This document shows positions 11,301 to 23,755 of a stretch of 64,000 bases of DNA, one piece after another (position 1 is the first letter of the stretch; each line of letters starts with the position of its first letter). The position numbers and the translations under genes are program-made. Source of the DNA: Leucosporidium creatinivorum (taxonomy: Eukaryota > Basidiomycota > Microbotryomycetes > Leucosporidiales > Leucosporidiaceae). Under the pieces are notes generated by a model. It ran no database searches. It was not told the origin of the DNA and saw nothing but the letters and a program-made list of their open reading frames with translations. The DNA lies in the NCBI GenBank assembly GCA_001600635.1, contig BCKL01000002.1, positions 871,425-935,424 of the forward strand. Direction: 5' to 3'.

Positions 11301-14300
11301 CGCTGCTTCACGAGCAGCCTCCTCCTCGTGCCGACGATCGGCGGACCAGAGGTAGTGAAGGCGGTCGTAAAGCTGAGTGAGGCGACGAAGGGCGTCGCGA
11401 TCAAAGGCAGCGTGGTTGGCGAGGCGGGTGGTGAGCGCCGTCACCTGCAGCAGAGTGGCGCGCGCAGGGGCGAGCGGCGCTTCTCCAACCTTGATGCTGA
11501 CCGGAAGGTCGACCGAGTCGATGGCTTGCGAGTGGGCGGCGGTGGGGAAGCTGGCGAGGTGGTGCAAGAGCGAGCCGAAGTGGGTTGTCGCGGGAGGGAG
11601 GGAGGTGGATTGCGCGACGTGGAGAAGGAGGGAGAAACCGATCTTGAGCGAGCACAGGGCGAGGCGAACTGGCGCGAGAATGTCCCCCAAATCGACGTAG
11701 GCGAGGTTGAGCCTGCGAAGGAGCGTCTCGACGGAGCGCTGGAGGTTGGCCTCGCGACTGGCGAGCTCGGAGCTGGCAGAACCCTGCAGATCCTCCAAGA
11801 GCGAGTCGAGTTGGGCGTCGCTGATGATCTGATCCTGGAATGCTCGGAGCTCCTGAAAGAGACTGGAGAGGAGTGCAGGGTTGCCCTCGCGAGTGACGGG
11901 GACGACTCCGGCCGAGTCGAGCTGTTGGCGGAGGGAGTCGACTTCGGCGCCGATGCGATCCATCTTGGCGTTGCGAGAGTTACCTGTGAGGGCTGACTCT
12001 GCCGTCTGGAGGGTGGTGAAGACGCTGCTGAGGTGGACGAGCTGGCGGCCGAGGAAGCCCGAGTGAGCGCGAAGGCCGACGGCTGGGTCGAGGGGAAGGT
12101 TGGGAAGGTAGAGGTGCCAGAAGCAGCGAGCGAAGGCGACGAATCCTCTTCCGATCGCTCCGAGTCCGACATCTTGCGAGGTGAGGTCGGGGAGAGCTCG
12201 AGCGAGGTAGCGGTCGAGCGACTCTTGGAGTGCGGGAGAGAGCTGGCGATCGTCGGCGAGAAGGGTGTTGAGGTCTGATGCGGCATCGAAAGGCTTCGTC
12301 GACTGCTCGATGTCTTCCTTGTCCTCCTCGCGACAGCTGTTGACCGTCTGCGAGCAAATGACGGTCAGCGAAGAATGTCGCGAGAAGTGAGGTCGGAAAC
12401 GCTCACCAGAGCAATAGAGGCGAGGAGCGCCGACCCCAATGCCGACACGCGTGACGCCGAGTCGGAGGCAGCCGTCCAAGCCTGTAGGCTAGCGGCGCGC
12501 CCGAGAGCTTCCGAGAGGACGATGAGGTTGCCGAGGTTCGAGGTGTCGGTGTTCCTAGTGGTACGAAGGTCTGTCAGTACGCTGTGAATATGTATGGGGA
12601 TCATCAAGAGCTCACCTGAGGGCTACCACGGCGCGGAGAAGCGATGGGCGCACCACGTCGGCCGGCGACCTCATTGACGACTGAAGAGTGGGAGCTGATC
12701 AGCCGCATCTCAGCTTCACGAGGGTTTCAGACACTCACATCCAAACCGAGAGCGAGATGCTCGTTCCAGTTGAGCAGCGTCTTGAACTCGACCGAAGGCT
12801 TGGCGCGGGCGAAAGCTGGAAATGGACGAGCGGTCAGCTCGGCGAGCTCTTGAAAGCGATTGAAGGCACCAGCTCACCTGCAGAGGTATCCTTGGGCCAA
12901 GAAACGAGCTGATGAACGGGCACGATGCTGGCGAGGGGTACCACGCCACTCTTGTGCGCAACGCGGACTAATGTCGACGAAGCGAGGTGCTGAAGGCAGC
13001 AAGGCGAGTCAGCGATGACCTTGCGCGGGAGAGCTCAGACACGCACCTGATCGCCTAGTCCAAAAACGTTGGCGACGGCAGCGAGCTCGGCCACGGCGAC
13101 GCTGGCAGCGTTCGAAGCAGCGCTGAGGGAGAGTGAAGGGTCCTCGGCGTCCGACTCTTGAGTGACGGGAATGCGCTGCGAAGTCGAGGAGAAGGCGGAG
13201 TCAGTCGGCGGTAGTTTGGAAGCCGTAACAGACGAGCGTACGAGAAGAAGCGACTTGACGAGCTCGGGAGCCTCCGTCTCGTAAGCGCCGCTGGTAGGTT
13301 GGGGTGTGCCGAGAGCGACGGCGATGTCGAGGAAAAGGTCGACGACGGCTGTAGGGATGACGGAGTCAGCGAGAGAGCTAGCTGTGAAAAAACTCTTCTG
13401 CGCTTACCCTTGTCCCACGCCTCGCCTGTACCGCTCTGTCCCCGCTCGAGCAGGCTGTGGTAAGCGTCGGCTACGCCCTGCGAAGCGGGCTCGAAAGGCA
13501 GGCAAGTGCGCCAGATCTCGGACATGGCCTTTCCGCTGGTGAGGGCGAGCGAGCTGCGCAGAGGAGCGAGCTGGGCGTTGGCGTCCGAAGCGAGATGCTG
13601 GAAAGCGGCGGGAAGTTGCTCGATGCCGCTGACGATCCACGCGGCGACGTGCTGGATGCTGGAGAAGTCGAGCTCGTCGGTATCGCAGATGTGCTCGAGT
13701 TCGGCTACGAGCGTCTGGATGACCTTGGCGGCACGAACGACGCCCTGTTCGCGAGAGGAGAGCGAGTCAGCGAGTGAGAGCGGAAATGATCGGCATCGAG
13801 GGCTCACCTGCTGATCCTGAGGCTCAAGGGAGGCTAATGGAAGGCCGAGAATCTTGCCGACCAGTTGCGCCAGTGCAGCGTTGACGGGGAAGAGCGACAG
13901 CATGGCGGGATCGGCGTCGTCGAGGCGGAGCTTGCCGTTCGCCGAGAGCAGCGACTTCTCCCAGACGTTAAGCGAGCGCACCGGCTTGGCGGAGACGATG
14001 CGAAGGATCTCTGGGCGGCTCGAGATGGAAAGGAGGAGGGATGTGAGAGCGTCGAGAGCTGGAGAGAGAATGGCGTGGACGGAGGTAGTGGACGACTCGA
14101 GTTGCGGAACGAGCGAGACGTCCATTGGCTGTGAGAGAGGAAGTCAGCTCGAGCATTCGCAGGGAGAAGTCGCCAAGACGGAGCTCACCTGAAGAGCAAG
14201 CAATTCGACGGGGAGGCTGCGAGAAGCTGCCTCGCTGGCCTTGAACTCCTGCACTTGCTGGACGAGCGCATGTCGCTCGAGTTGGCGCACGCTCGAGTCG

Positions 14301-17300
14301 ACCACGGTGGTCTCCTGGAGCGCGAGCGAGCGCAGGAAGCGAAGAGTGAGGCCGTAGTGCGCTGGCGAGATGGTCGAGACGAGGTTCTGCACCGAAGCCG
14401 ATGATTCGACGTCGGAGCAGCGAAGAGCGGCTGACGCGCTGGCGAGGATGGGAGTGAAGGCGGGCTCGGCGAAGGTGCTGGAGGTGAAGACGTCCCTGGA
14501 AACGTCCGTTGCGACCTCGACAGTCTCGCCGTGGAGGAGGACGGCGGAGGTGATGAGGGCGGCGGAGAACGAGCTCGACTCGGCAAGTCGGGACGATTGG
14601 GAGAGGCGATGTGAGTCCTCGGCGGTGACCTCTTCGTTGGCGAGCAAGGCGATCTCGATACCACGGTTGCGCATGGCACGAGAGAGCTCGCCGTTGCGAG
14701 GGTCGAGGGTCATGACGAGTCGGAAGTCGGGATGAGGATGGATGACTTGGATCTCGCCGTTGACGGGTCCTCGCTCAGCGAGTTGCAGGCGTCCTCCAGT
14801 CTCGAAGAGGGAATTGAGACGGTCGAGCACCGAAGGGCTGCAGAGGTTGGCGTCCTCGATGAGTAGCCAGTCGCCCTTCTGCATGGCTTGGACTAGAGGT
14901 CCGTCGACCCACTCGAAGCGCGCCGAGCTCGACGTCTCGGTGACGGCGAGCTGAACCCTCTTCTTGATCTCGTCGACTTCCTCCTTGGTCTCGGCGGTCC
15001 CGTCGAGGCAAGCGAGCGCCTGATGAACGACCGCCGCGGCCTCCTCGAGGTCAAAGTCGGCAGCTCCGACGCCGAGGTCGATGCGAAGTTGCTGGAGAAT
15101 CGACAACGAGTGGTGGAAGTCGCGGGAGGAGGAGGTGGTGAACTGAGCTCGGACGCAGCGCTGCACGAGGGCGAGGCATGCGACGGTGATCCTGTCGAAC
15201 TCGCGGAAGCGCTCGGCTTGCTCGAAGCTGCCAAGAAGCTCCAGAGTGTCGACCTCTGCGCTCATCGAGAACTCGCGTAGGGTGCGGCCTCCGAGCGCAG
15301 CGACTTGGCGTACGAGGGTGGTCTTGCCGCTGGCGCGAGGACCGGTGAGAATAGCGAGCCATCCCATGTCGAGAGTCTTGACGAGAGCCTCGAGGGGTTG
15401 CAAAGAGCGCAGGAGGAGGGGGGAGATGGTCGACTGGCGGCCGGCGATGGAGGTGTCTGAGCGAGGGAGGAGCGAGTGTCCAATCTGCGCGAAGCGGGGC
15501 CCGATGGAGGAGGAGGGGCGCTCGCTGGGGTCGGCGAGATCGGCGAAGAAGTCGGCGAAGATGCGAGCGACGTGGGTCCTATCCTTGAGCGTGCGGAAGC
15601 GCTGAAGGTAGAGCAGCCCGACGTATTCGACGGCGTCTCCTCGGCGAAGGTCGAGTCCAGTCGAGGCGCGAACGAGCGAGAGCCAACGGAGGACGTCACG
15701 CAGGTTGAACTCCCACGGCGAACCTTCCATGCCGAACGAGCGCGACTCCATAGTCTGCTGGTGAATCGTAGTATTGAAGGCGATCATCCTGCTGAGGATG
15801 GCCGAGTCGACGTCGGGGTAGAGCGAGTTGGCGATGGCGTTGAGGTCGACGCTGTTGAGCTCCTCCATGTGCACGACGCTGAAGCGGTCGAGGAACGAGC
15901 GAGGCAATCCTTTGCGTCCCCCACCTTGGCCGAGAGGGTTCTGGGCAGCGAAGATGCGGAAGTCCTCGTGGCGAGTGAAGGTGCGGTCAAGCTCGGGGAT
16001 GAAGACGGTTCCACGGTGGTCGAGGCAGGAGTTGAGACCCTCGAGAATCGACTGCGAGGCGAGGTTCATCTCGTCGAGGAGAACCCAGTCTCCCTGCTGC
16101 ATCGCTGCGAGGAAGGGGGCATCCTTCCAAGCGAACTCGCCGCTCTTGCCGCCCTCGACGGGAAGGTCGCTGCCGAGGAGGTCCATGAGGTCGGTCTGGT
16201 CCGACAAGTTGATGCGGACGAGGTTGTGCCCCGTAGCAGCGGCCATGGCGGTGACGAGACTGGTCTTGCCGACTCCGGGACTGCCTTCGAGCAAGACGGG
16301 CTTCTTGAGTTGGAGAGCTCGGAGGAGTCGCATGGCGTTGAGGCGGGTCGTGGGAGCGAGCAGGGTGTACTCGACGGAGGCGGGAGGAAGAGCACCCTTC
16401 TTGACGCCAAAGGGGCCGACCGAGAAGAGTCCGGCGGAGTCGACGACGTGGAGGGGCAGCGACTCGGGCGGCATAGTCGAGGGGACGAGCGTCTCGAGGT
16501 AGCGCCAGCACGAGGTCCGGAGCTTCTCGAGTCCGTCCTTGGAGAGACCAGAGGTAGCGGGATGCGCGCCAAGTCCGTCGACGACCGTCATGAGGGCACC
16601 TTGGCAGAAAGAGTCGGCGAGGTCGAGGGAGACGACCGAGCTGAAGGCAGGACGAGGCGTCAGTCGAAGCTTCTTGAACAAATCAGCAATTGAAGCTCAC
16701 CTCATTCCGTTCTGAAGCTCGCCAGAACCGCCTGGAGTAGCAGCGGCCGACTCGAGCGAAGAGCTGTGAAAGATGGAAGAAGAGAGCGAGAAGTCAGCGA
16801 AGCTCGCCAACAGCCGAGTCGAGAGCACAGTGAAGCTCACCTGGCCTTGTTGAGGAAGTCGATCCAGCCGAGGATGTCGCGTAGACCGATACCGAGGCCC
16901 TCGGTCGTCCCGATGGCGGCGCCGAGCCATTGAGCGAACTCGAGCATCTTGGCGCCAAAGGGAGCGAGCTTGACGGCAGCTTCCGCCTCCCAACGACTGT
17001 TGATAATGAGGCTGAGGTCGTGAAGGTCGTCGACTCCGGGGACCCAGATCTCGGTGAAACGGTTGCGAAGGGCGGGCGAGAGCTCCTTTTTGCCGAAATC
17101 TCCTCCGGGGTTCATCGTGGCGAGGATCTGGAAGCCCTCGGCTCCAACGACGCGAATGTCCTCGAGATCACGACCTCCCTTCTCGGCGAGGACGAGGGTG
17201 CGAGAAGGTTCGAGGACCGAGTTGAGACGCTCGAGGACGGAGTCATCGGCGAGGGAGATCTCATCCAGGAGGATGAGCGCGCCGGCGTGCATCGCCTGGA

Positions 17301-20300
17301 CGAGAGGACCATCGTGCCACTCGAAGAGAGCGGTCGTCTTGCGCATCTCGTCGTAGAGCGAGCGAACCTCGGCCTGCTGTTCCTCGGGGGCGAGCTTGAG
17401 GTAGGCCTCGACTCGAACGACCAGGTCGTCAAAGTCGTCTTCCTCGGTGGAAGCAGGTTGACCAGCAGCGGCGAGCAGATCGTTGGCTCGGCGTTGAAGG
17501 GTCGACTGGAGGGAGGCGCGGTTGCGAAGAGGGCGTTGACCTCCGAGAAGATCGGCGGTCTCTGTGTTTTGGTGGCATCCGACGACGTGTAGGCGAGTGT
17601 TGAGTGCGAGGGCGAGCGACTGGCAGACGGATGTTTTGCCTGAACCCGTCTCACCGACGAGTAGAACAGGCTCGTCGCGATGGAGGGCGGCGGCGATGAG
17701 GAAGTAGAGGCGGCGCATGGCACTGGTCCAGACGAGGTCGGATTGCTCCTCTTCGACGTCCTGCTCCATATCGGTGGTGGATGTTGGCCGAGTCGAGCGT
17801 GGGCGAGGGTCGGGAAGGCCACGTGGGCGAGGGTCGGGAAGGCCAGCCTCGACCAGTCGGTCAAAGTCGTAGAGAGTCGTCTCGTCGATCTTGACCTTCA
17901 TCTCCTGCTCGATAACGTCCTTGACCGTCGCCTTGTCGTCTGGTCGCCTTGCGCGCTCGGCGAGGAGCATGTAGCCGTCCTCGGCGAGCTGCTGGTAGCC
18001 GACTGATCCTCGTCCTCCCCAGCGGAACAAGTCTCGCAGCGTGGCGAAAGCGTGCTTCTGCTCGAAGACTCGTCCCGCCTGCCTCCTCCTCTGCAGCTCG
18101 AGAAAGACCGCGACCGTCTTCTTGGCGTACGAGGGAGCGATCTCGCATCGCTCGCAGAGGATCGTCTCGAGCTCGTCCTTGGGCACGTCGCCGAAGTGCA
18201 TCTCGAGGAAACGGTTGCGGAACGCCCTCGAGAGAACCTTGCGACCTCCATAGAGTCCTGGAGGGTTCTGAGTGGCGAAGAGCATGAAATGGGGGTGAGG
18301 GCGAACGACCTCACCCGTCTCGGGGATGAGGAGCTCGCGGTTGTCGTCGAGAAGTCGGTTGAGGGCCTCGAGGACGTCGGTGGGGGCGAGGTTGAGCTCA
18401 TCGAGGACGATCCAATCTCCTCGACGAAGGGCACGGACGAGGACTCCCTCTTGGAAGACGAGCTTGCCCGAGTCGGGGTCGGAGACGTAGGTGCCGACGT
18501 ACTCCTGGATGTCGGTGTGCTCGTGGTTGTTGATACGCACGAAGCGATGTCCCGTCCGCTTGGCGAGGTACTCGACGACCGAGGTCTTTCCGGCGGAGGT
18601 GGGACCTTGGATGAGGACGGGCACCTTGCGAGTGAGGACGGCGCGAGCGAGGTCGGCGACCTTGCGCTGGACGGAGGCGGTGAGGATGTAGTCTCGTGGT
18701 ACTTGAGGCTCCTCGGTTCCCGTTGCGAGCCAGTAGGGGTCGATGAAGATGGCGGGGATGGAAGGGTCCAGCCGCTTCGTCTTCTGCTTGAAGAGCGAGC
18801 GAGCGTTGCGCGCTGGTTCGACGATGTGCTTGGCGATGAGGGCGGATACGATCTCCTGACTCTTGGGGTCGAGGAGCATGGTGAAGGACATGAGGAAGCC
18901 CTCGTAGAGAGCGCGACGGAGAGAGCCGAACGTCTCGGCGAACTCGGCGGCGAAGGTGAGGGCGCGGGCGAGGGTGCGCATGGAAAAGTGGGGAGGGTGG
19001 TTGGCTCCGTCTGCGAGTTGTGCGCCGACTGCCAGCGCCTTGACGGCGGAGTAGAGGTCGGCGACGTTGCCGATGACGGGGAGGTCGTTCGTTGCCTGCC
19101 GAGAGATGTAGCCCTCGACGATCTTGACGAGCGCATCTCGATCCTCGTCTGGTGGTGGTACCCAGACCTCGCTGAATTTGGCGCGAAGACCAGCTGGTAG
19201 ATCCCTCTTGCCGACGTCGGTAGCGGGGTTCATGCACGCGAAGAGGCGGAACTCGGGGTGTCGAGGGATGGGTTCGAGGTCTCCTTGTTCGGTGAGGACG
19301 AGGGAAGAGTCGGGGGCTTGAAGGAGGGTGGAGAGCGACTCGAGGGTTTCGGCGGAGGCGAGGTTGACCTCGTCGAGAAGAACCCAGTCTCCGTCACGGA
19401 TGGCCTTGGCGAGGGGGCCTTCGACGAACGAGAAGACGAACTTGCTCTTGCCGGCCTTCTGGACGTGTCGAAGGTCGAAGTCGCCGACAGCGGTGCCGAA
19501 ATCCCTCCAGGCGAGCGGGAGGTCCTCCTTGCGTTTCGGCTCGACCTTCCGCCGTTTCCTAGGCGCGTCGGGTTGAGCGGTAGATGGTGGTGCTGGTGCG
19601 TCGACGGTGCCGATGCGATCGGCAGCCATGCGCGAGGCTTCTCGCCAGAGGCCGACGAGTCGTGGCCATCGCTTCTTGTCGAAGGCTTTCCGGACGTGGT
19701 TGACGAAGTCGGCGTTGCGCGAGAGGGAGAAGGTCTGTCCGAAGAGCTCGACGAATCGGTTGACGAGCTCCGAAGCGGTCCCTGCAGGCGAAATAGGTTA
19801 GCTCGGCGTCGAGAAGCGGCGAGGTAGAACTCGAGACTTACTCCTAGCTTCCTCGACTTCGTCAATAGGCCGGAAACCTCCGACCAAATCACCCGCCTCC
19901 GTCTGGTTGCTCAAGTTGAGCGCGCAGAGCTTCTTGCCCATCTTCTCCGCCAAATGGCCCACAGCCGCCGTCTTTCCCGTTCCCGTCTCTCCGACCATCA
20001 GCACCGGCTCCGATAATCGCAGGCAAACCGCGAGCTTCTCGAGGACGACGAGTGAGGGGTTGGTGAGGGCGTAGGGGCGAGAGGGAGCCTTGCGAGCGCG
20101 AGGAGGGATGTAGGGAAGGGAGACGCGTCCGATCTTGAGCTGGTAGTCGGTGCGAGTGCTGACTTGGCCGTCCGATTCGTCGATGATGGGCTCGACAAAG
20201 TCGGGGACTCGGCGGCGAAGGACCCATTCGGCTCGTTCGGGGGAGAGGCTGAGGGCTGAGGAGGAGGTACGAGGGGTCAGCATTCGCTCGCTGGAACATG

Positions 20301-22827
20301 AGAGAGGACTCACCATTTGCCAACACCTTTCCGACGACCGAGTAGCGATCCCTCGCGACCTCATCCTCCGCCAGCCGGAGAGCATGACTCGGCAGCGGTA
20401 GCGAACCGAGGAAGACGTCCCTCGCCTCGGTGAAGATCTCCTCCTGCAGTGTCGGGTTCGACTCGATCGACTTGATGGCGACGTCTTGCGGTAGGAGGCC
20501 TTCGACTCGTCGGCACCATCTGCGAGGAGTTCAAGGTCAGCGAGCACTCGATAATCGGCGAAGCAAGACGACGAAGCTCACCGCATCAGATCCCTGACTC
20601 CAACAGGCCTGACCGTTCCAACATGCACTCCCTCCTTGACCTGGCACTCTCCAACCTTCTCCCACGCCTCAATCAACCTCGCTCCCAGCCCCGCCTTCCC
20701 GAGCGCGGGATACCTCCCATCCACAATCCTCCCGACCTCCTCCCTTCCCAACGCTCCCCTCCTCACTTCGCTCCAGAAGCTACTAGCGAAGAACGAGGGC
20801 TCGGCCTCGCTAGTAGTCGAGCGAGTAGCGAAGAGCATAAAGCCCTTCCCGGCCTCGACCCATCGACCCTCTCCCCCGCCAACGCGAAGTCCGACTCCTC
20901 CATCCTCCTCTCCTGCTCCTCCTCCCCAACTAGCTCCAACAGCGCCTGACTCGGCAGCTCGCCTCATCCGCTCAACGACGACCTTGATGACGGTCAAGAC
21001 CTCGACGGAAGCCTGGTCGATCGAGGTGAGAACGACCCAGCGACCTTGCCTCAATGCGCGAGTGAGAGGACCTTCGATGAAAGTGAAGGACCCTGCGGTG
21101 GAGGTCGAGGTGGTAGGAGCGGAGGAGAGGGAGCCGAGCAGCGACTTGGAGTCGAGCGAGCGATCGGCGAGGTTGATGAGAACGAGGCCGCGCTGGCGAG
21201 CTTGAGTGGTGGCGGTGGAGGAGGAAGGAGAGGCGTGGAGAAGCGACCACAGATGAGTGATGGTGGCCGTCTTTCCGGAGGAGGGAGGGGAGGTGAGGAG
21301 GACGGGAAGGCGCTGCTGGACGTGCAGGGCGAGCTGGCGGAGGAGCGAGCCGGTGCCGGGAGTCGAGATGAAGGGCTCGGGCAGGGGTCCCGAGTAGGTG
21401 GTAGCTTGGGTCGTCGAAGGGGAGATCTCGGCGGCGGTGTTGGCGGGAGTGGGGGAGGAGGTCGAAGCCGAGGGGAGGAAGCCCTCGCGGAAAAGAAGGT
21501 AGCCCTCGACGTTGACGATGGCGTTGGAGAGCTCTGCGGCGTCCATGACACCGAGCGAGGACTCCTCCTGAGCAAAGAGGTGCTGCTCCGACTCGGAGAG
21601 CCAACCCTGGGGACGAGGACCCTCCCTCGCGAGAGCGTTCCTCTCCTCTTTGGCCCTCGTATCTTCCATCACGCTCAAAACCCACGCATCGACGCTCCTC
21701 CTCCTCACCAAGACTTCCAATCCACCCTCCACCAACCTCGCCTCTCCCACTAGCTCCTCCTCCCATCCTTCCAACAGGTCCTCCTCTGATCCCTTGCCCT
21801 CGAAAGGTCCGAACCTCGCCTCCCACTCCTCCTTGTACTCCTCTGGGTAGCCTGGCATAGGGGCCAACTCTCCCTTCTCCCCTTTCCAGACCCATTGCTC
21901 CCTCAAATCCTCGCCAGTGCCGGCGTAGAGAGCATACCACTCGCGAAGGATCCTCCAGGCGACGAGACGAGTGCCGCGGTGAGGGTGAGACTTGAGAATG
22001 GTCTCGAGGGATGAGGGGAACGACCAGGGAATTCGGGTGGCGTTCGATGTGTGCGAGGAAGAAGGGAGGTGAGGGAGGTGGTGCAGGAGGGAGTGGAGGG
22101 TGAGGAGGTGAGGGGCGAGCGTTGCCGACGATGAGTTGGGTGCGGGCAACGGGGCCGTGGTGAGAAGAGGATGGCGGAGGAGAGTAGTGAGGAAGCTGTT
22201 GAAGAAGCGGCAGGTCAGCGATGCGAAGTTGGACCGAGCAAAGTGAACGCCGACGTACGGGAAGATGTTGTCGTAGACGGCGACACAAACGACCATAGCC
22301 CTGTAGACCTTCTCCACCGCAACACGTTCACCCTCAACTTCCTGTCCATCACTCCTCCACTCGCCCTCTGCGCTAAAGCCGAGCATCTCCAACCACCTGC
22401 CCCACAGGTGAACGCTCAAAGGCCTGTACCTCCTCATCACCTCCATCGTCAGACTAGGCTCGAGCGCCAGGCGCGCCAGAGTATCGAGCACAGCTTGACG
22501 AGTGCTGGCCGATTGGGGCGCGGATTGGATGGCGAAAGGAAGGTCGGCGGGGAGCAAGCTCGCAGGGAGGGTCGAGAGGAGCAATTGCAGATCGGCGAGA
22601 GGGAGGAGGGGAGTCCATTGGGTGGTGGAATACGCCGATTTGTTCTGTACCGTAGTATCTTGCTCTACGCGAGCCGAAGGGAGGGCGCCGAGTCGCTGAA
22701 GAAACAGCAAAGTTGCGGCGCTCAAGTTGAAGCTCAGCGGTTGAGGCTCGGGCTGTAGCTGAGTAGTAAGCAGAGGGAGTTGGAGCTCCCCCTGATCCTG
22801 TACAGGATTATTCGAGTCGATGTCCAT
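5363..22827 (-). CDS. MDN1: Midasin (Rea1/Mdn1), giant AAA ATPase of 60S ribosome assembly
   Basis: About 19 exons over 17.5 kb encode roughly 5,450 residues, the usual midasin size. The start is the ATG at 22827 (MDIDSNNP). Midasin is a dynein-like mechanoenzyme that removes assembly factors (Ytm1, Rsa4) from pre-60S particles in nucleolus and nucleoplasm. Six AAA modules follow in order, with P-loops near residues 515 (SPPSSGKT), 910 (GETGTGKT), 1350 (GPTSAGKT), 1670 (GETGSGKT), 2080 (GSPGVGKT) and 2395 (GPRASGKT). Walker B is clear in AAA2-AAA5 (VLLDEVN, IVLDELN, ILLDEIS, VLLDEMN). AAA1 looks degenerate. A long helical linker follows, then an Asp/Glu-rich region (about 6500-8100) and a C-terminal MIDAS domain with DDSKSM (DxSxS) near residue 5230. 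The last intron, 5381-5449, is stop-free and a multiple of three. Conserved and intact by inspection. Confidence 0.96.
17798..17845 (-). repeat. 24-bp perfect tandem duplication inside midasin
   Basis: Two adjacent identical 24-nt units (17798-17821 and 17822-17845) lie in the coding sequence and add a duplicated GLPDPRPR block to the linker between the AAA3 and AAA4 modules. The repeat keeps frame. The block is Pro/Arg-rich and probably in a surface loop. Confidence 0.9.
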
Positions 22828-22964
22828 CCCTGCAGACGAGGCGAGGGAGGTTGGTTGAAGAGAAGCGACTTCGCAAGAAATTCGCTCAGAGTTGTACAAG
22901 CTGAGCCAAATCGCATCTTGACCTCTGTCACATTTCTACTCGACTACAGACTCGCTTTCCAGAT
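22828..22964. promoter_or_regulatory. Divergent promoter between midasin and the AIM41-like gene
   Basis: Only 137 bp separate the two opposed start codons, so promoter and both 5' UTRs must share this space. No clear TATA box was seen. The AIM41 side is pyrimidine-rich just before its ATG. Confidence 0.5.
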
Positions 22965-23574
22965 ATGCTCCGTTTCGCTCCTTCACTTCGCATCGCTGCT
23001 CAACCAGCTACAGCACTTCGCCTTTCCTCCACCACTGCTGCTGCTCCGGATCCTCTCATCGTCTCGCTCCGAGCGGCCCTCAAGGAGCATATGAAGGCTC
23101 GCGCAGCCGATAAGGTGTCAGTCATCAAGGTGAGCTATCCCTGCTGCTGTAGCACATCACCAAAGCCGGTCTCTCAGCGCCGAGCTAACCCCCCTCCCGC
23201 TCCAGTCCGTTCTCTCCGACATCCAAAACCTGCAGCACACCGCCTCTCCTCCTCCGCCATCCAAGATCCTCACCAAAGCCATCACCGCCCGCCTCGACGC
23301 CGCCAAGACCTTCGCCTCTGCCAACCCTCCCCGTGCCGATCTCGCCGAGCAGTATCGCGCCGAAGCAGCCCTCTTGGACACCTTCTCCCCGGCAAAGGCG
23401 GCCGGTATGGGAGCCGAGGAACTCGGAGAAGTTGTGCAGAAGGTTATGAAAGAGTTGGGGTTGGAGAAGGTTACAGGGAAGGACATAGGGAGCGTGGTCA
23501 AGGCGGTGTTGGTCGCTGTTGCGGGCAAGGCGGGCGGCAAGGAGGTCAGCGATGCGGTCAAGAAGCTGTTGTAG
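22965..23574 (+). CDS. AIM41: Mitochondrial YqeY/GatB-tail-like protein (Aim41 family)
   Basis: Two exons (22965-23129 and 23206-23574) join to 177 codons. The N-terminus (MLRFAPSLRIAAQPATALRL) is rich in Arg, Ala and Ser with no acidic residues, as in a mitochondrial presequence. The body has the YqeY pattern: LRAALKEHMKARA, then VIKSVLSDIQN across the splice, then a C-terminal helical part with EVVQKVMKELG and VSDAVKKLL. In bacteria YqeY resembles the tail of the GatB subunit of tRNA amidotransferase. The yeast counterpart Aim41 is mitochondrial with no settled biochemical role. Its start lies 137 bp from that of midasin, divergently. Confidence 0.85.
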
Positions 23575-23755
23575 TTCTGTTTAGTAAAGTAAGATAGGCG
23601 CTGAGCGCTCAGAAGTTCCCCACTTGACGACTTTGGCGTCCGACTTGACGAGTTCGGCGATGGCTTGCGCAAGGTCGCGCTCGATCTTCGCTTCCTCGCT
23701 TTCGACGCTGCTGAGCGTGAGCATGGATAGTTCAGATAAAAAGCTTCACACCATA

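Noticed and set aside
15476-16693. A 405-codon plus-strand frame opposite midasin AAA5-AAA6
   Set aside because: Antisense shadow of conserved coding sequence with strong codon bias; composition is Glu/Val/Gly-rich as expected for such shadows.
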